In this document: positions 7,102 through 15,453 of the stretch, one piece after another
How the letters are laid out: every line of letters starts with the position of its first letter
Position numbering within the stretch: the first letter of the stretch is position 1
Assembly (NCBI GenBank): GCA_948759685.1
Contig: CAQBGY010000049.1
Location: 1-15,504 of the forward strand
Direction: 5' to 3'
Origin: an uncultured Eubacterium sp.
GTDB taxonomy: Bacteria > Bacillota_A > Clostridia > Lachnospirales > Lachnospiraceae
Length of the DNA stretch: 15,504 nt
Made by a program: the position numbers and the translations under genes
The notes under the pieces: model-generated
Databases searched by the model: none
What the model saw: only the letters and a program-made list of their open reading frames with translations
Told to the model about the DNA's origin: nothing

Positions 7102-8598
7102 ATGATTACAGGCGATATAAAACAAAAGGTGGATGATGTATGGCAAACATTCTGGAACAATGGCTTTACCCAACCATCGGCAATCTTTGAACAGATAACT
7201 TATCTGCTCTTTATGAAGATGCTTGACGACAAGCAACGTGAAAAGGAAGCGATAGCAAATCTTACGGGCGATGTTTTGCTTAACCCAACATTCCCCGAAG
7301 GAGTGTGGCGCAATCCATCCACCGACAAAGATGTACCCTACCACGAAATGCGTTGGCACGTATTCAAAGAAATGGAACCGACCAAAATGTTGGATAGGGT
7401 GCGCAACGATGTGTTTATCTTTTTGCGTCATGTTGGGAAAGAGGGTTCGGCTTATAGAAAGGCAATGGAAGACACTGTTTTCCAAATTACCAATGCTCGC
7501 CTGCTATCGCGTGTCATCGAAAGTATTGAAAATATCACGTCCGATGGGGCTGACATGATGGGTGATGTGTATGAGTATATGCTCGGCATCATGGCAGCAT
7601 CGGGTACAAACGGACAATTCCGCACCCCTCGCCATATCATCCGCATGATGGTGGAACTGATGCGACCCACTCTTAATGATACCATCTGCGACCCGGCAAT
7701 GGGTTCTGCGGGTTTTATTATGGAAGCAGCCAAATTTATCACAGAGCATCAGAGTGATGATTTGCTTAATATAGGAGAGGGAGACCGTTTCCGCAAAGAG
7801 ATATTTCACGGTTCGGATTCGGACGCTTCCATGCTCCGCATCGGTTGCATGAACATGATGCTTCACGATGTAGACGAGCCTAATCTGTATTATCGTAACT
7901 CGCTGTCTGACGAGAACAACGATACAAACCGCTATACCCTTTGCCTTGCCAATCCTCCGTTTGCAGGTAGCCTTGACACTGACGACATAGCGCACACGCT
8001 GAAAGCGGCTGTCAAGACCAAGAAAACGGAGTTGCTGTTTCTTGCCTTGATGATGCGGATGCTTCAGTCAGGCGGACGGTGTGCTTCCATTGTACCGGAC
8101 ACGGTTCTCACAGGTGATGCGCAAGCCTATAAGACTATACGTTCCGCATTAGTGGATAAGCACTGTATGCAAGCCGTCATCACGATGCCCTCCGGTGTGT
8201 TCCAACCTTATAGCGGAGTCTCTACCGCTATCATCATCTTTACTAAGACAGGTACAGGCGGTACTGACAAGGTTTGGTTTTACGATATGCGTGCCGATGG
8301 ATTCTCACTCACCACGCAGCGCACTCCTCAGCCTGAACAAAATGACATACCTGATATAATCTCCCGTTTCCATAACCTCGAAGCGGAAACCGACCGCAGT
8401 CGCAAAGAACAGTCATTTTTTGTCACTGCCGATGAAATTCGTGCCAATGGCTACGATCTCAGCTATAAGCGTTACCACGAAGTGGAACGTGAGGTTATTG
8501 AATATGAAGCACCGGAAACTATTATCGCCCGTATAGAAGAACGACAGAAGGCTATTGATGCTGCCTTTAAAGAGTTTAAGAAACTGCTAAATTCATAA
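7102..8598 (+). CDS. hsdM: Type I restriction-modification methyltransferase HsdM
   Basis: This 498-aa N6-adenine methyltransferase is the modification subunit of the type I system. The N-terminal helical HsdM_N region spans about 5-140. SAM-binding motif I is DPAMGSAGF (197-205), preceded by GQFRTPRHIIRMMVELM (171-187), and the catalytic motif is NPPF (284-287). The C-terminal helical part (about 440-498) should contact HsdS. Length and motifs are typical and intact. It starts 32 bases after the HerA gene with no terminator between, and is four bases from hsdS. Base composition rises sharply here: one 60-base line at 7621 has 32 G+C, against 22 in a line at 6661, suggesting a different origin from the SIR2-HerA block. 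Confidence 0.95.
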   Translation: MITGDIKQKVDDVWQTFWNNGFTQPSAIFEQITYLLFMKMLDDKQREKEAIANLTGDVLLNPTFPEGVWRNPSTDKDVPYHEMRWHVFKEMEPTKMLDRVRNDVFIFLRHVGKEGSAYRKAMEDTVFQITNARLLSRVIESIENITSDGADMMGDVYEYMLGIMAASGTNGQFRTPRHIIRMMVELMRPTLNDTICDPAMGSAGFIMEAAKFITEHQSDDLLNIGEGDRFRKEIFHGSDSDASMLRIGCMNMMLHDVDEPNLYYRNSLSDENNDTNRYTLCLANPPFAGSLDTDDIAHTLKAAVKTKKTELLFLALMMRMLQSGGRCASIVPDTVLTGDAQAYKTIRSALVDKHCMQAVITMPSGVFQPYSGVSTAIIIFTKTGTGGTDKVWFYDMRADGFSLTTQRTPQPEQNDIPDIISRFHNLEAETDRSRKEQSFFVTADEIRANGYDLSYKRYHEVEREVIEYEAPETIIARIEERQKAIDAAFKEFKKLLNS

Positions 8599-8602
8599 GG
8601 GT

Positions 8603-9730
8603 ATGAAAGTAGATAAATCAAAACGCAAAATATGTTTATTAGAGGAGATTTGCTCAATTCGAACAGGAAAAAAAGATGCAAATCATGCCGATGATAATGG
8701 ATGCTATCCGTTTTTCACTTGTGGAGCAATCCCTTTAAAATCTACCACATATTCTTTTGAAGGAGCCAATTTAATTGTTCCCGGTAATGGCGATATAGGT
8801 AGATGCTTCTACTATGATGGTAAAATAGAAGCATATCAACGCACATATGTCATTCAGCTGAAAGATAATTCAAATATCGATACAAAGTATCTATATTCAA
8901 TATTTAAAGCCTGTTGGAAATCGTACATTGAGAATAAAATTCTTGGTGCTGCAATGCCTTATATAAAACTAGGGCATCTTAATTCATTTCCTATTCCAAT
9001 CTATGATTTGGATATTCAATTGTTAATCACCTCAGAGTTAGATGCAATGCAGGCAATGATTGACGGCTACAAGGCGCAGATAGCCGACCTTGATGCCCTC
9101 GCTCAATCTATCTTTCATAACACATTCGGCAATGTTGCAATTAACGATAAATGTTGGAATATTATACCAATGGGGCAACTTGGGAACTTTAAGAATGGAT
9201 TAAACTATAGTAAAGAAGAAAGAGGCAAGTCCGTAAAAATAATAGGCGTTGGAGATTTCCATTGCATTAAATGTATTTCTTCATTTGACAATATATCCTA
9301 TATCGAAGTTGAAGACACGCCACAAGAATATTTACTTCATAATGAAGATATTATATTTGTACGTTCTAATGGAAACAAAAATTTGGTTGGCAGATGCTTG
9401 GAAGTTTTTCCTAATAATACAGAAGTAACTTTCAGTGGATTCTGCATTCGATTTAGAAAATCTGTTGAGATTATAAATAAGTACTTAATATCATTATTAA
9501 CGGATATTGAATTTAAGAACACTCATATTTTGAAATCTAATGGCATCGGTATTCAAAATATTAACCAAAAATTATTGAGTAGTTTACCGATACCTGTACC
9601 TCCGATTGATATTCAGAAAAAATATGCCATACAAGTCGAAGCCATCGAAAAGCAAAAAGAGTTAATTCGCCAGCAATTAACCGATGCCGAAACCCTAATG
9701 GCAGAACGGATGCAATATTATTTCTCCTAA
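8603..9730 (+). CDS. hsdS: Type I restriction-modification specificity subunit HsdS
   Basis: This 375-aa protein selects the bipartite DNA target for methylation and cleavage. TRD1 covers about 10-135, ending in MPYIKLGHLNSFPIPI. The central conserved helix is about 142-176 (SELDAMQ...ALAQSIFHNTFGN). TRD2 spans about 186-340, ending in LPIPVPPIDIQ. The C-terminal conserved helix is about 341-375. This is the normal two-half layout and appears functional. The conserved central helix is much richer in G+C than the TRD coding regions (30 of 60 bases in the line at 9061, 13 of 60 at 9481), the usual mosaic mark of TRD exchange. No partner hsdS fragment, inverted repeat or recombinase is visible nearby, so phase variation by inversion is not supported within this window. 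Confidence 0.93.
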   Translation: MKVDKSKRKICLLEEICSIRTGKKDANHADDNGCYPFFTCGAIPLKSTTYSFEGANLIVPGNGDIGRCFYYDGKIEAYQRTYVIQLKDNSNIDTKYLYSIFKACWKSYIENKILGAAMPYIKLGHLNSFPIPIYDLDIQLLITSELDAMQAMIDGYKAQIADLDALAQSIFHNTFGNVAINDKCWNIIPMGQLGNFKNGLNYSKEERGKSVKIIGVGDFHCIKCISSFDNISYIEVEDTPQEYLLHNEDIIFVRSNGNKNLVGRCLEVFPNNTEVTFSGFCIRFRKSVEIINKYLISLLTDIEFKNTHILKSNGIGIQNINQKLLSSLPIPVPPIDIQKKYAIQVEAIEKQKELIRQQLTDAETLMAERMQYYFS

Positions 9731-9744
9731 AACAAGACAACGGT

Positions 9745-10764
9745 ATGAAAGAGATAGATAAAAGACTAATAGAGACCATCAACCGATATGCCGCTTCGGG
9801 GATAGACCAGCAGGTGGATTATGAGAAATTCTATCTCTATTCACTGATTACCCATTCTACGGCTATCGAAGGTTCGACTGTTACCGAAGTAGAAAACCAG
9901 CTGTTGTTTGACGAGGGAATTGCAGCCAAAGGTAGAAGCCTGAACGAGCAGATGATGAATGTGGATTTGAAAAACGCATACTTCTATGGCTTTGAATGGG
10001 CGAAAATAGGACAGCCATATACAGTTGAGTTTTTGTGCGAATTGTCTGCCAAAGTCATGCGCCGTACAGGTTCGGAATACTCCACTATGGGCGGCAGTTT
10101 CGATTCCTCCAAAGGAGAATTGCGACAGTGCAATGTAAGTGCCGGAATCGGAGGCAGAAGTTATTTGGCATTTCAAAAAGTACCTAAAGCAACAGCCGAC
10201 TTTTGCGATTGGTTAAACGGAGAGCTGGCATCTGTAGATAGAAGCGATATAGCGGCATGTTATCGGTTGAGTTTTGAAGCGCACTTTCGGCTTGTCACCA
10301 TTCATCCGTGGGTTGATGGCAACGGACGTACAACCCGATTGCTGATGAACATCGTACAACGACAGTTAGGCCTTATCCCGTCTATTGTTACAAAAGAGGC
10401 TAAAGGCGAATACATTCAGGCTTTGATTGACAGTCGTGAGCAGGAAGACAGCACCATTGTACAAAATGTAATGCTCACCCAACATATCACCAATCTTGAA
10501 AATCGGATTCTACAGTATCAACAAAGCATGAATGATACTGTAAAAGAAGATGGTGATACTGTAAATGATACTGCAACGCCTAAAGACACCACAACCCGAC
10601 TCATTGCAGCCATTAAAGAACATCCTGAATATACATACGATGAGTATGCCAAACTCCTGAATATCGGCCGTGCCACTGTTGCACGACATATCAAGAAATT
10701 GAATGGAACGGTCATTCAGCGCATCGGATCGGACAAGGATGGTTATTGGAAATTTATAGAATGA
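9745..10764 (+). CDS. fic: Fic-domain protein with C-terminal winged helix
   Basis: This 339-aa protein has a full Fic active site, HPWVDGNGR (187-195), with catalytic H187, which transfers AMP or a related group from a nucleotide to a hydroxyl side chain of a target protein. The N-terminal STAIEG (38-43) matches the (S/T)xxxE(G/N) inhibitory motif of class II Fic enzymes, with E42 expected to block ATP orientation. The C-terminus has a winged-helix-like segment (about 283-336, YAKLLNIGRATVARHIKKLN). A linker with short in-frame repeats (about 262-280) joins the two. It sits between hsdS and hsdR, 14 and 7 bases from them, so it is almost certainly co-expressed. Its target is unknown; it could modify an RM subunit or act as a guard or toxin. 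Confidence 0.93.
   Translation: MKEIDKRLIETINRYAASGIDQQVDYEKFYLYSLITHSTAIEGSTVTEVENQLLFDEGIAAKGRSLNEQMMNVDLKNAYFYGFEWAKIGQPYTVEFLCELSAKVMRRTGSEYSTMGGSFDSSKGELRQCNVSAGIGGRSYLAFQKVPKATADFCDWLNGELASVDRSDIAACYRLSFEAHFRLVTIHPWVDGNGRTTRLLMNIVQRQLGLIPSIVTKEAKGEYIQALIDSREQEDSTIVQNVMLTQHITNLENRILQYQQSMNDTVKEDGDTVNDTATPKDTTTRLIAAIKEHPEYTYDEYAKLLNIGRATVARHIKKLNGTVIQRIGSDKDGYWKFIE
10533..10573 (+). repeat. Short in-frame repeats in fic linker
   Basis: TGATACTG occurs three times, at 10533-10540, 10554-10561 and 10566-10573. The first two copies extend to TGATACTGTAAA. The spacings (21 and 12 bases) are multiples of three, so gain or loss of a unit would change the linker length without shifting the frame. 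Confidence 0.75.
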
Positions 10765-10771
10765 TTGAGTT

Positions 10772-13700
10772 ATGAGGAATTTCGACATCATAAAAGACAT
10801 TGACGGATTAAGAACAATTTATCGTTATTGTGCTACGGCAGAGGATTTTCAAGTAGCTAATCCAATGGTCTCAGCCACGCAGGCACGACTTGCATTGGAA
10901 ACGATGGTAAAGACCGTTTATCGCCTAAAAGGATGGCAAATAGGCGAACGTGCCTCATTGCTTTCGCTCACCACCGATGAACGCTTCACGGCATTTATAG
11001 ACAGCGAAGACTTGATGAAGCGCATTCACTATGTGCGCAAAATCGGAAACAATGCTGCACACGCCAGTGACGGATTTGTGGGGCGCAGAGAGTCTTTCTT
11101 TGCTGTACTAAATCTCTATTACATCATTGGTTCCATCCTATTGGCTTGGCAGGTGATTGACACATTGCCAGACTTTGACAAAGAGCTGATTCCCCAATCA
11201 CCCCAACCAAGCAACCTTGCCGTTGTTCCTCAAACAGAGCAAGCATCTTCTGCTACCACGCAGACTGCTGATACTGCCGCAAAAGCGGTGAAAGAAAGTT
11301 CAGATGCACAACCTACAACGGTGGATGCACAGCCTGTTGTAAACGACCTCTCGGAAGCGGAAACCCGAAAACTGTATATCGACCTGTTGCTCCACGAGGC
11401 AGGTTGGAAAGTATCTGAACATAAGGGCGAAATCATCCCCCGTCAAGCCGGAACAGAGATAGAAGTGCAGGGTATGCCCAATGAGAGCGGTGTGGGATAT
11501 GCGGACTATGTATTGTTTGATGCAGACGGAACGCCACTGGCAGTAGTGGAAGCTAAACGTACCAGTGTGGATGCGGCAGCAGGTCGCCACCAAGCGGAAT
11601 TGTATGCCGACTGTCTGGCAACACGCTACGCTTGTCCTCGTCCGGTTATCTATTACACCAATGGTTTTGAAACCCACATAATAGACGGCATCGGCTATCC
11701 GTCACGCAAAGTGATGGGATTCCACACTATTGACGAGTTGCGCAGAATGATAGCGCAACGTGGACGTAACGACATTACCGACTTGCAGATTTCGGATAAA
11801 ATAACCAACCGCAATTATCAGAAGCGAGTAATTGAGTCTGTCTGCAAGCATTATAACAACAAACATAGACGTGCCCTATTGGTGATGGCTACCGGAACAG
11901 GAAAGACACGTGTCAGCATCTCGCTCGTGGATGTGCTGGTGCGAAACAATTGGGTGAAAAACGTGCTGTTCCTTGCTGACCGTATCGAACTGGTCAATCA
12001 GGCAAAAAAGAATTACACTAAGTTATTGCCCAACATGACGGTCAGTTCCTTGCGTGACAGCGATGTGGATATATCGGCACGAATCCTATTCTCCACTTAT
12101 CAGACCATGATAGGACATCTGGACAGGGATGCAAAAACATTCTCATTAGGCAGATTTGACCTTATCATCATTGACGAAGCACACCGCAGTGTATTCGGTA
12201 AATATGGAGCAATCTTTGAGTATTTCGATTGCCTGCTCTTAGGACTGACGGCAACTCCACGTGATGAAGTTGACCGCTCTACATACGACCTGTTCGGCAT
12301 GGAGCAGGGCGAACCGACCGACAGCTACGAATATGACGAAGCGGTAGCAGATGGTTATCTGAACCCATTCAGAGCAATAAAAGACAACTCAAAGATTCTG
12401 ACCACAGGAATTGACCCTGAACAACTTACCCCGGAAGAGCGGGAACAGTTGGAAGAGATTTTCGAGTATGAGAAGATGAAGGCGGGGCTGGAGCCGGATG
12501 AGCCATACAGCCGCAAAATCAATGCAGTGGAGATATTCAAATACATCTTCAACCAAGATACCGTTGACCATGTGCTAAACAGGCTGATGAACGACGGCAT
12601 CCGTGTGAAGGACGATACCATGATAGGTAAAACCATCATATTTGCCTACAACCACAAGCACGCCGTATTCATAGCAGAACGGTTTGCAGCCCTTTATCCC
12701 GACTTAGGAGCGGATTTCTGCCGAGTGATTGATAATTATGAAAAGTATTCATCCGATCTGATTGACAAGTTTGCTGATGCAGAAAAGCAACCACAAATTG
12801 CCGTATCTGTAGATATGCTCGACACGGGCATTGATGTGCCTGAAATCGTAAACTTGGTTTTCTTCAAACCTATCCACTCCAAGATAAAGTTCTGGCAGAT
12901 GATAGGCAGAGGCACACGTCTGTGTGAGAACCTGTTTGGCGAAGGCAGAGATAAGGAAGAATTTTTAATCTTCGACTTCTATCGAAACTTTGAATATTTT
13001 GAGATGAACCCCGAAGGTGCCAAGCCCACCAAATCGCAATCCATCGTAAGCCTGCTTTTTAATCTTCGCACGGATATTAAATTCGCCTTACAGGATGGAG
13101 CGTATCAAAGTAAGGAGGAATCAAAGGCTTTTCACGACAACCTTGCCGACATATTACACAAGCAGGTAGCCGAACTGAACAGAAATCGGATTGATGTGCG
13201 CCTTCAACTGAGAGCTGTAGAAACATACGCCATGCCGGAAGCTATGACCTGTTTGAGTCTTGGTGATGTGGCGGCAATGAAAGGAAATATCTCACCTTTA
13301 TTCAAAAATGCAACGACAGACACTTCTGCTTTAAAGTTTGACGCTCTTGTACTTAAATCTCAACTTGCATTGGTTGATGAAACGGTCAACTCCACATCAT
13401 CTGAGCGGAAAATAATGGATATAGCCGGTTATCTCAAAGAGAAGAAAGCCTCCATTCCGCAAGTGATGGCCAAGATGGATGTGCTGAACGAGGTGCTGTC
13501 CGCTCATTTCTGGGAATCTAAAAGTCTTGGCTCGCTTGAACGCATCAGACGGGAGCTTCGTGAGCTTATCCAATACTTGGATGGCGGCACGGCAGGACAA
13601 ACATTTACCATCAATGTAACGGATACCTTTGAAGAAGATAATTCAGGTGTTAATATAACCCCTATCCGTACCTATCGCCGCAGGGTGGAGGACTACCTCA

Positions 13701-14122
13701 AAGAACATCTGTCAGACGATGACACTTTGCAGAAGATATACCACCTTGAACCGTTGTCTGAACAGGACATTGCTCGATTGGAACAAATTTTCTGGGAAGA
13801 ATTAGGATCCAAAGAAGAATTTGATGCACAAACAAAAACAAAGCCTTATCAGCATAACGTGGCTGCTTTCATCCGTTCCATCATTGGTATAGAACAGGAA
13901 GCAGCATTAGAGAAATATCGTGCATTGATTCATGGTGCGGAACTAACCCGTATGCAAGAGGAGTATCTGCGTACACTCATCCGCTATGTATGTGAGAATG
14001 GCGATATTGCCACTGTGGTATTACAACAACCGCCATTCAATAAGTTTACCACCATTTTCCGTGATAGTCCAAAATCGCTTATTGATTATGTAAAACTTAT
14101 CAGTCAGGTGATTGCAGCATAA
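10772..14122 (+). CDS. hsdR: Type I restriction endonuclease HsdR (EcoEI-like)
   Basis: This 1116-aa subunit translocates and cuts unmodified DNA. A DUF4145-like helical domain lies at about 20-130, then a low-complexity A/S/T/Q/P linker (about 140-190). The nuclease domain (about 193-330) shows a PD-(D/E)xK core: D245 in GYADYVLFD and E260-A-K262. Helicase motor motifs are ATGTGKT (373-379), IIIDEAH (465-471), LTATPRDE (492-499) and QMIGRGTR (709-716). The last part (about 968-1116, PLSEQDIARLEQIFWEELGS) resembles the EcoEI_R C-terminal domain that docks on the methyltransferase. All parts appear intact, so with HsdM and HsdS the system should be active. It starts seven bases after fic. Confidence 0.95.
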   Translation: MRNFDIIKDIDGLRTIYRYCATAEDFQVANPMVSATQARLALETMVKTVYRLKGWQIGERASLLSLTTDERFTAFIDSEDLMKRIHYVRKIGNNAAHASDGFVGRRESFFAVLNLYYIIGSILLAWQVIDTLPDFDKELIPQSPQPSNLAVVPQTEQASSATTQTADTAAKAVKESSDAQPTTVDAQPVVNDLSEAETRKLYIDLLLHEAGWKVSEHKGEIIPRQAGTEIEVQGMPNESGVGYADYVLFDADGTPLAVVEAKRTSVDAAAGRHQAELYADCLATRYACPRPVIYYTNGFETHIIDGIGYPSRKVMGFHTIDELRRMIAQRGRNDITDLQISDKITNRNYQKRVIESVCKHYNNKHRRALLVMATGTGKTRVSISLVDVLVRNNWVKNVLFLADRIELVNQAKKNYTKLLPNMTVSSLRDSDVDISARILFSTYQTMIGHLDRDAKTFSLGRFDLIIIDEAHRSVFGKYGAIFEYFDCLLLGLTATPRDEVDRSTYDLFGMEQGEPTDSYEYDEAVADGYLNPFRAIKDNSKILTTGIDPEQLTPEEREQLEEIFEYEKMKAGLEPDEPYSRKINAVEIFKYIFNQDTVDHVLNRLMNDGIRVKDDTMIGKTIIFAYNHKHAVFIAERFAALYPDLGADFCRVIDNYEKYSSDLIDKFADAEKQPQIAVSVDMLDTGIDVPEIVNLVFFKPIHSKIKFWQMIGRGTRLCENLFGEGRDKEEFLIFDFYRNFEYFEMNPEGAKPTKSQSIVSLLFNLRTDIKFALQDGAYQSKEESKAFHDNLADILHKQVAELNRNRIDVRLQLRAVETYAMPEAMTCLSLGDVAAMKGNISPLFKNATTDTSALKFDALVLKSQLALVDETVNSTSSERKIMDIAGYLKEKKASIPQVMAKMDVLNEVLSAHFWESKSLGSLERIRRELRELIQYLDGGTAGQTFTINVTDTFEEDNSGVNITPIRTYRRRVEDYLKEHLSDDDTLQKIYHLEPLSEQDIARLEQIFWEELGSKEEFDAQTKTKPYQHNVAAFIRSIIGIEQEAALEKYRALIHGAELTRMQEEYLRTLIRYVCENGDIATVVLQQPPFNKFTTIFRDSPKSLIDYVKLISQVIAA

Positions 14123-14129
14123 ATAAATA

Positions 14130-14164
14130 TTTGTATAATCGGATGCACTATAACATATAATTTG
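14130..14164 (+). promoter_or_regulatory. Weak promoter candidate upstream of YdeI-like gene
   Basis: A TTTG at 14130-14133 and TATAATTTG at 14156-14164 resemble the -33 and -7 boxes of Bacteroidetes promoters, but the second has one base more than the TAnnTTTG consensus. The 55-base gap after hsdR is the largest in the run from 3816 onward, which makes a separate start here plausible but unproven. Confidence 0.25.
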
Positions 14165-14177
14165 AATTACGAGTAAT

Positions 14178-14609
14178 ATGGAAATTATCAATCTACTGGA
14201 CTTCACAGACCGCATCGAGCTGAGAAATTGGCTGAAGGCTAACCACAACCAAGCGAAATCGTGTTGGGTTATCACTTCACGCTCTAAACAGCCTACATAC
14301 AAATGTATTCCATACATTGAGGTCGTTGAGGAAGCATTATGCTTCGGGTGGATTGATTCAACTATAAAGAAATTACCTGACGGACGTCTTGTACAACGGC
14401 TTTCACCTCGTCGAAAAAGAAGTCATTGGACTGAATTAAACAAAGAACGCTGTATAAATCTTGAAGACCGAGGGCTTGGGCTTATGACAGATGCCGGACG
14501 ACAAGCATTTGAAAGAGCCTATTCCTATGAAATAGTTCCGAAAGGCTCTCTTATGGAAGAAATTATCAGGAAGCATGATAAAGAATTGAGACCGAATTTA
14601 TATAAGTAA
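14178..14609 (+). CDS. YdeI/OmpD-associated-like protein, short form
   Basis: This 143-aa protein belongs to the YdeI/OmpD-associated family. The signature is VVEEALCFGWIDSTIKKLPDGRLVQRLSPRRKRSHWTELN (about 49-88), with the conserved CFGWID and SPRRK.S.W pattern. Family members are usually near 190 residues and carry a further C-terminal OmdA region with an R-rich motif; this copy stops after a short helical tail and lacks it. The function of the family is not established in a mechanistic sense. There is no signal peptide. It follows hsdR by 55 bases and precedes the DinD/RhuM-like gene by 28, so it may be a rider at the end of the defence operon. It could be a natural short variant or a truncation. 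Confidence 0.8.
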   Translation: MEIINLLDFTDRIELRNWLKANHNQAKSCWVITSRSKQPTYKCIPYIEVVEEALCFGWIDSTIKKLPDGRLVQRLSPRRKRSHWTELNKERCINLEDRGLGLMTDAGRQAFERAYSYEIVPKGSLMEEIIRKHDKELRPNLYK

Positions 14610-14637
14610 GCTTTCGCAATTCTAAAATGTACTAAGG

Positions 14638-15453
14638 ATGATTGAAGAAAATAACATATCCCCTATCCGCTCTGATTTTGAGCAGATAAAAAAGCAAAAT
14701 GAAAGCGGTTCAGAGTATTGGACTTCTCGTGATTTGTGCGTTGCATTAGGCTATAGTACCTATCAAAAATTTACACGCACCATAAACAAGGCTATTGCGA
14801 TAGCCAGTCATAAAAGACTTAATATAGCCGACCATTTCAACCATATGGTTGAAATGGTCAAATTAGGCTCCGGCTCAATCCGAAAAGTAGAAAATATACA
14901 TTTATCACGCATGGCTTGTCTGATAATTGCAGAAAATGCCGATGGCAAAAAGCCACAAGTACAAATGGCAAGAGAATATTTCAGACAGGAGACACCTACT
15001 ACTGAATTGCTTAGCCATAGCCTATCATCCAATATTTTACTCTACAAAACAAAGCAAGGAGAGACACGAATTGAAGTTATTTTCAACAGTGAAACTTTTT
15101 GGATGTCACAAAAGCGTATGGCTGATTTGTTTGGAGTAGATGTGCGCACTATCAACTATCATCTTGGGCAGATTTATGAATCAGGCGAGCTTACCAAAGA
15201 GACAACTATCCGAAAAATTGGGATAGTTCAATCAGAAGGAGAACGAGACGTAGAACGGACACCATTGTTCTATAATTTGGATGCAATCATTGCCGTAGGC
15301 TATCGTGTGAACAGTTACAAAGCCACTCAATTCAGAATTTGGGCGACATCTGTTTTGAAAGAAATGATAATCAAAGGATTCGTGTTAGATGATGAACGAT
15401 TGAAACAAGGAAAACATTTTGGCAAAGATTATTTTGATGATTTATTAGAATAA
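14638..15453 (+). CDS. Chimeric DinD/BRO-like plus RhuM-like protein, shortened
   Basis: This 271-aa protein joins two recognisable parts. Residues about 20-118 resemble DinD (DNA-damage-inducible, BRO-N-like): SGSEYWTSRDLCVALGYS, YQKFTRTINKAI, DHFNHMVEMVKLGSGS, LSRMACLIIAENADGKKPQV, AREYF. Residues about 131-271 resemble the RhuM family: NILLYKTKQGETRIEVIF, FWMSQKRMADLFGV, a helix-turn-helix-like stretch, YNLDAIIAVGYRVNS and QFRIWATSVLKE. RhuM proteins normally continue past YF..LLE with an R.IR.SER.FYQK segment and are over 300 residues; here a TAA follows LLE directly and no continuation is seen in the remaining 51 bases. Both parts are linked with DNA binding and DNA-damage or phage contexts, but the molecular role is unknown. 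Confidence 0.8.
   Translation: MIEENNISPIRSDFEQIKKQNESGSEYWTSRDLCVALGYSTYQKFTRTINKAIAIASHKRLNIADHFNHMVEMVKLGSGSIRKVENIHLSRMACLIIAENADGKKPQVQMAREYFRQETPTTELLSHSLSSNILLYKTKQGETRIEVIFNSETFWMSQKRMADLFGVDVRTINYHLGQIYESGELTKETTIRKIGIVQSEGERDVERTPLFYNLDAIIAVGYRVNSYKATQFRIWATSVLKEMIIKGFVLDDERLKQGKHFGKDYFDDLLE
14830..14859. repeat. Perfect 30-bp palindrome inside DinD/RhuM-like gene
   Basis: The left arm GACCATTTCAACCAT (14830-14844) is followed immediately by its exact reverse complement (14845-14859), with no spacer and no mismatch. It encodes D65 to V74, in the conserved DHF...MVKLGSG block of the DinD-like part. The bases just outside do not extend the symmetry. It could be an operator, a hairpin in the mRNA, or a recombination or nuclease target. 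Confidence 0.95.

Noticed and set aside
6880..7485. 201-aa minus-strand reading frame across the HerA/hsdM junction
   Set aside because: It overlaps two well-supported genes, has no family motif, and its composition looks like a frame shadow.
7504..7995. 163-aa minus-strand reading frame within hsdM
   Set aside because: It lies wholly opposite the SAM-binding and NPPF motifs of hsdM and shows no motif of its own.
8603..9730. Phase-variable hsdS inversion system
   Set aside because: No second hsdS fragment, no matching inverted repeat and no site-specific recombinase are seen in the window.
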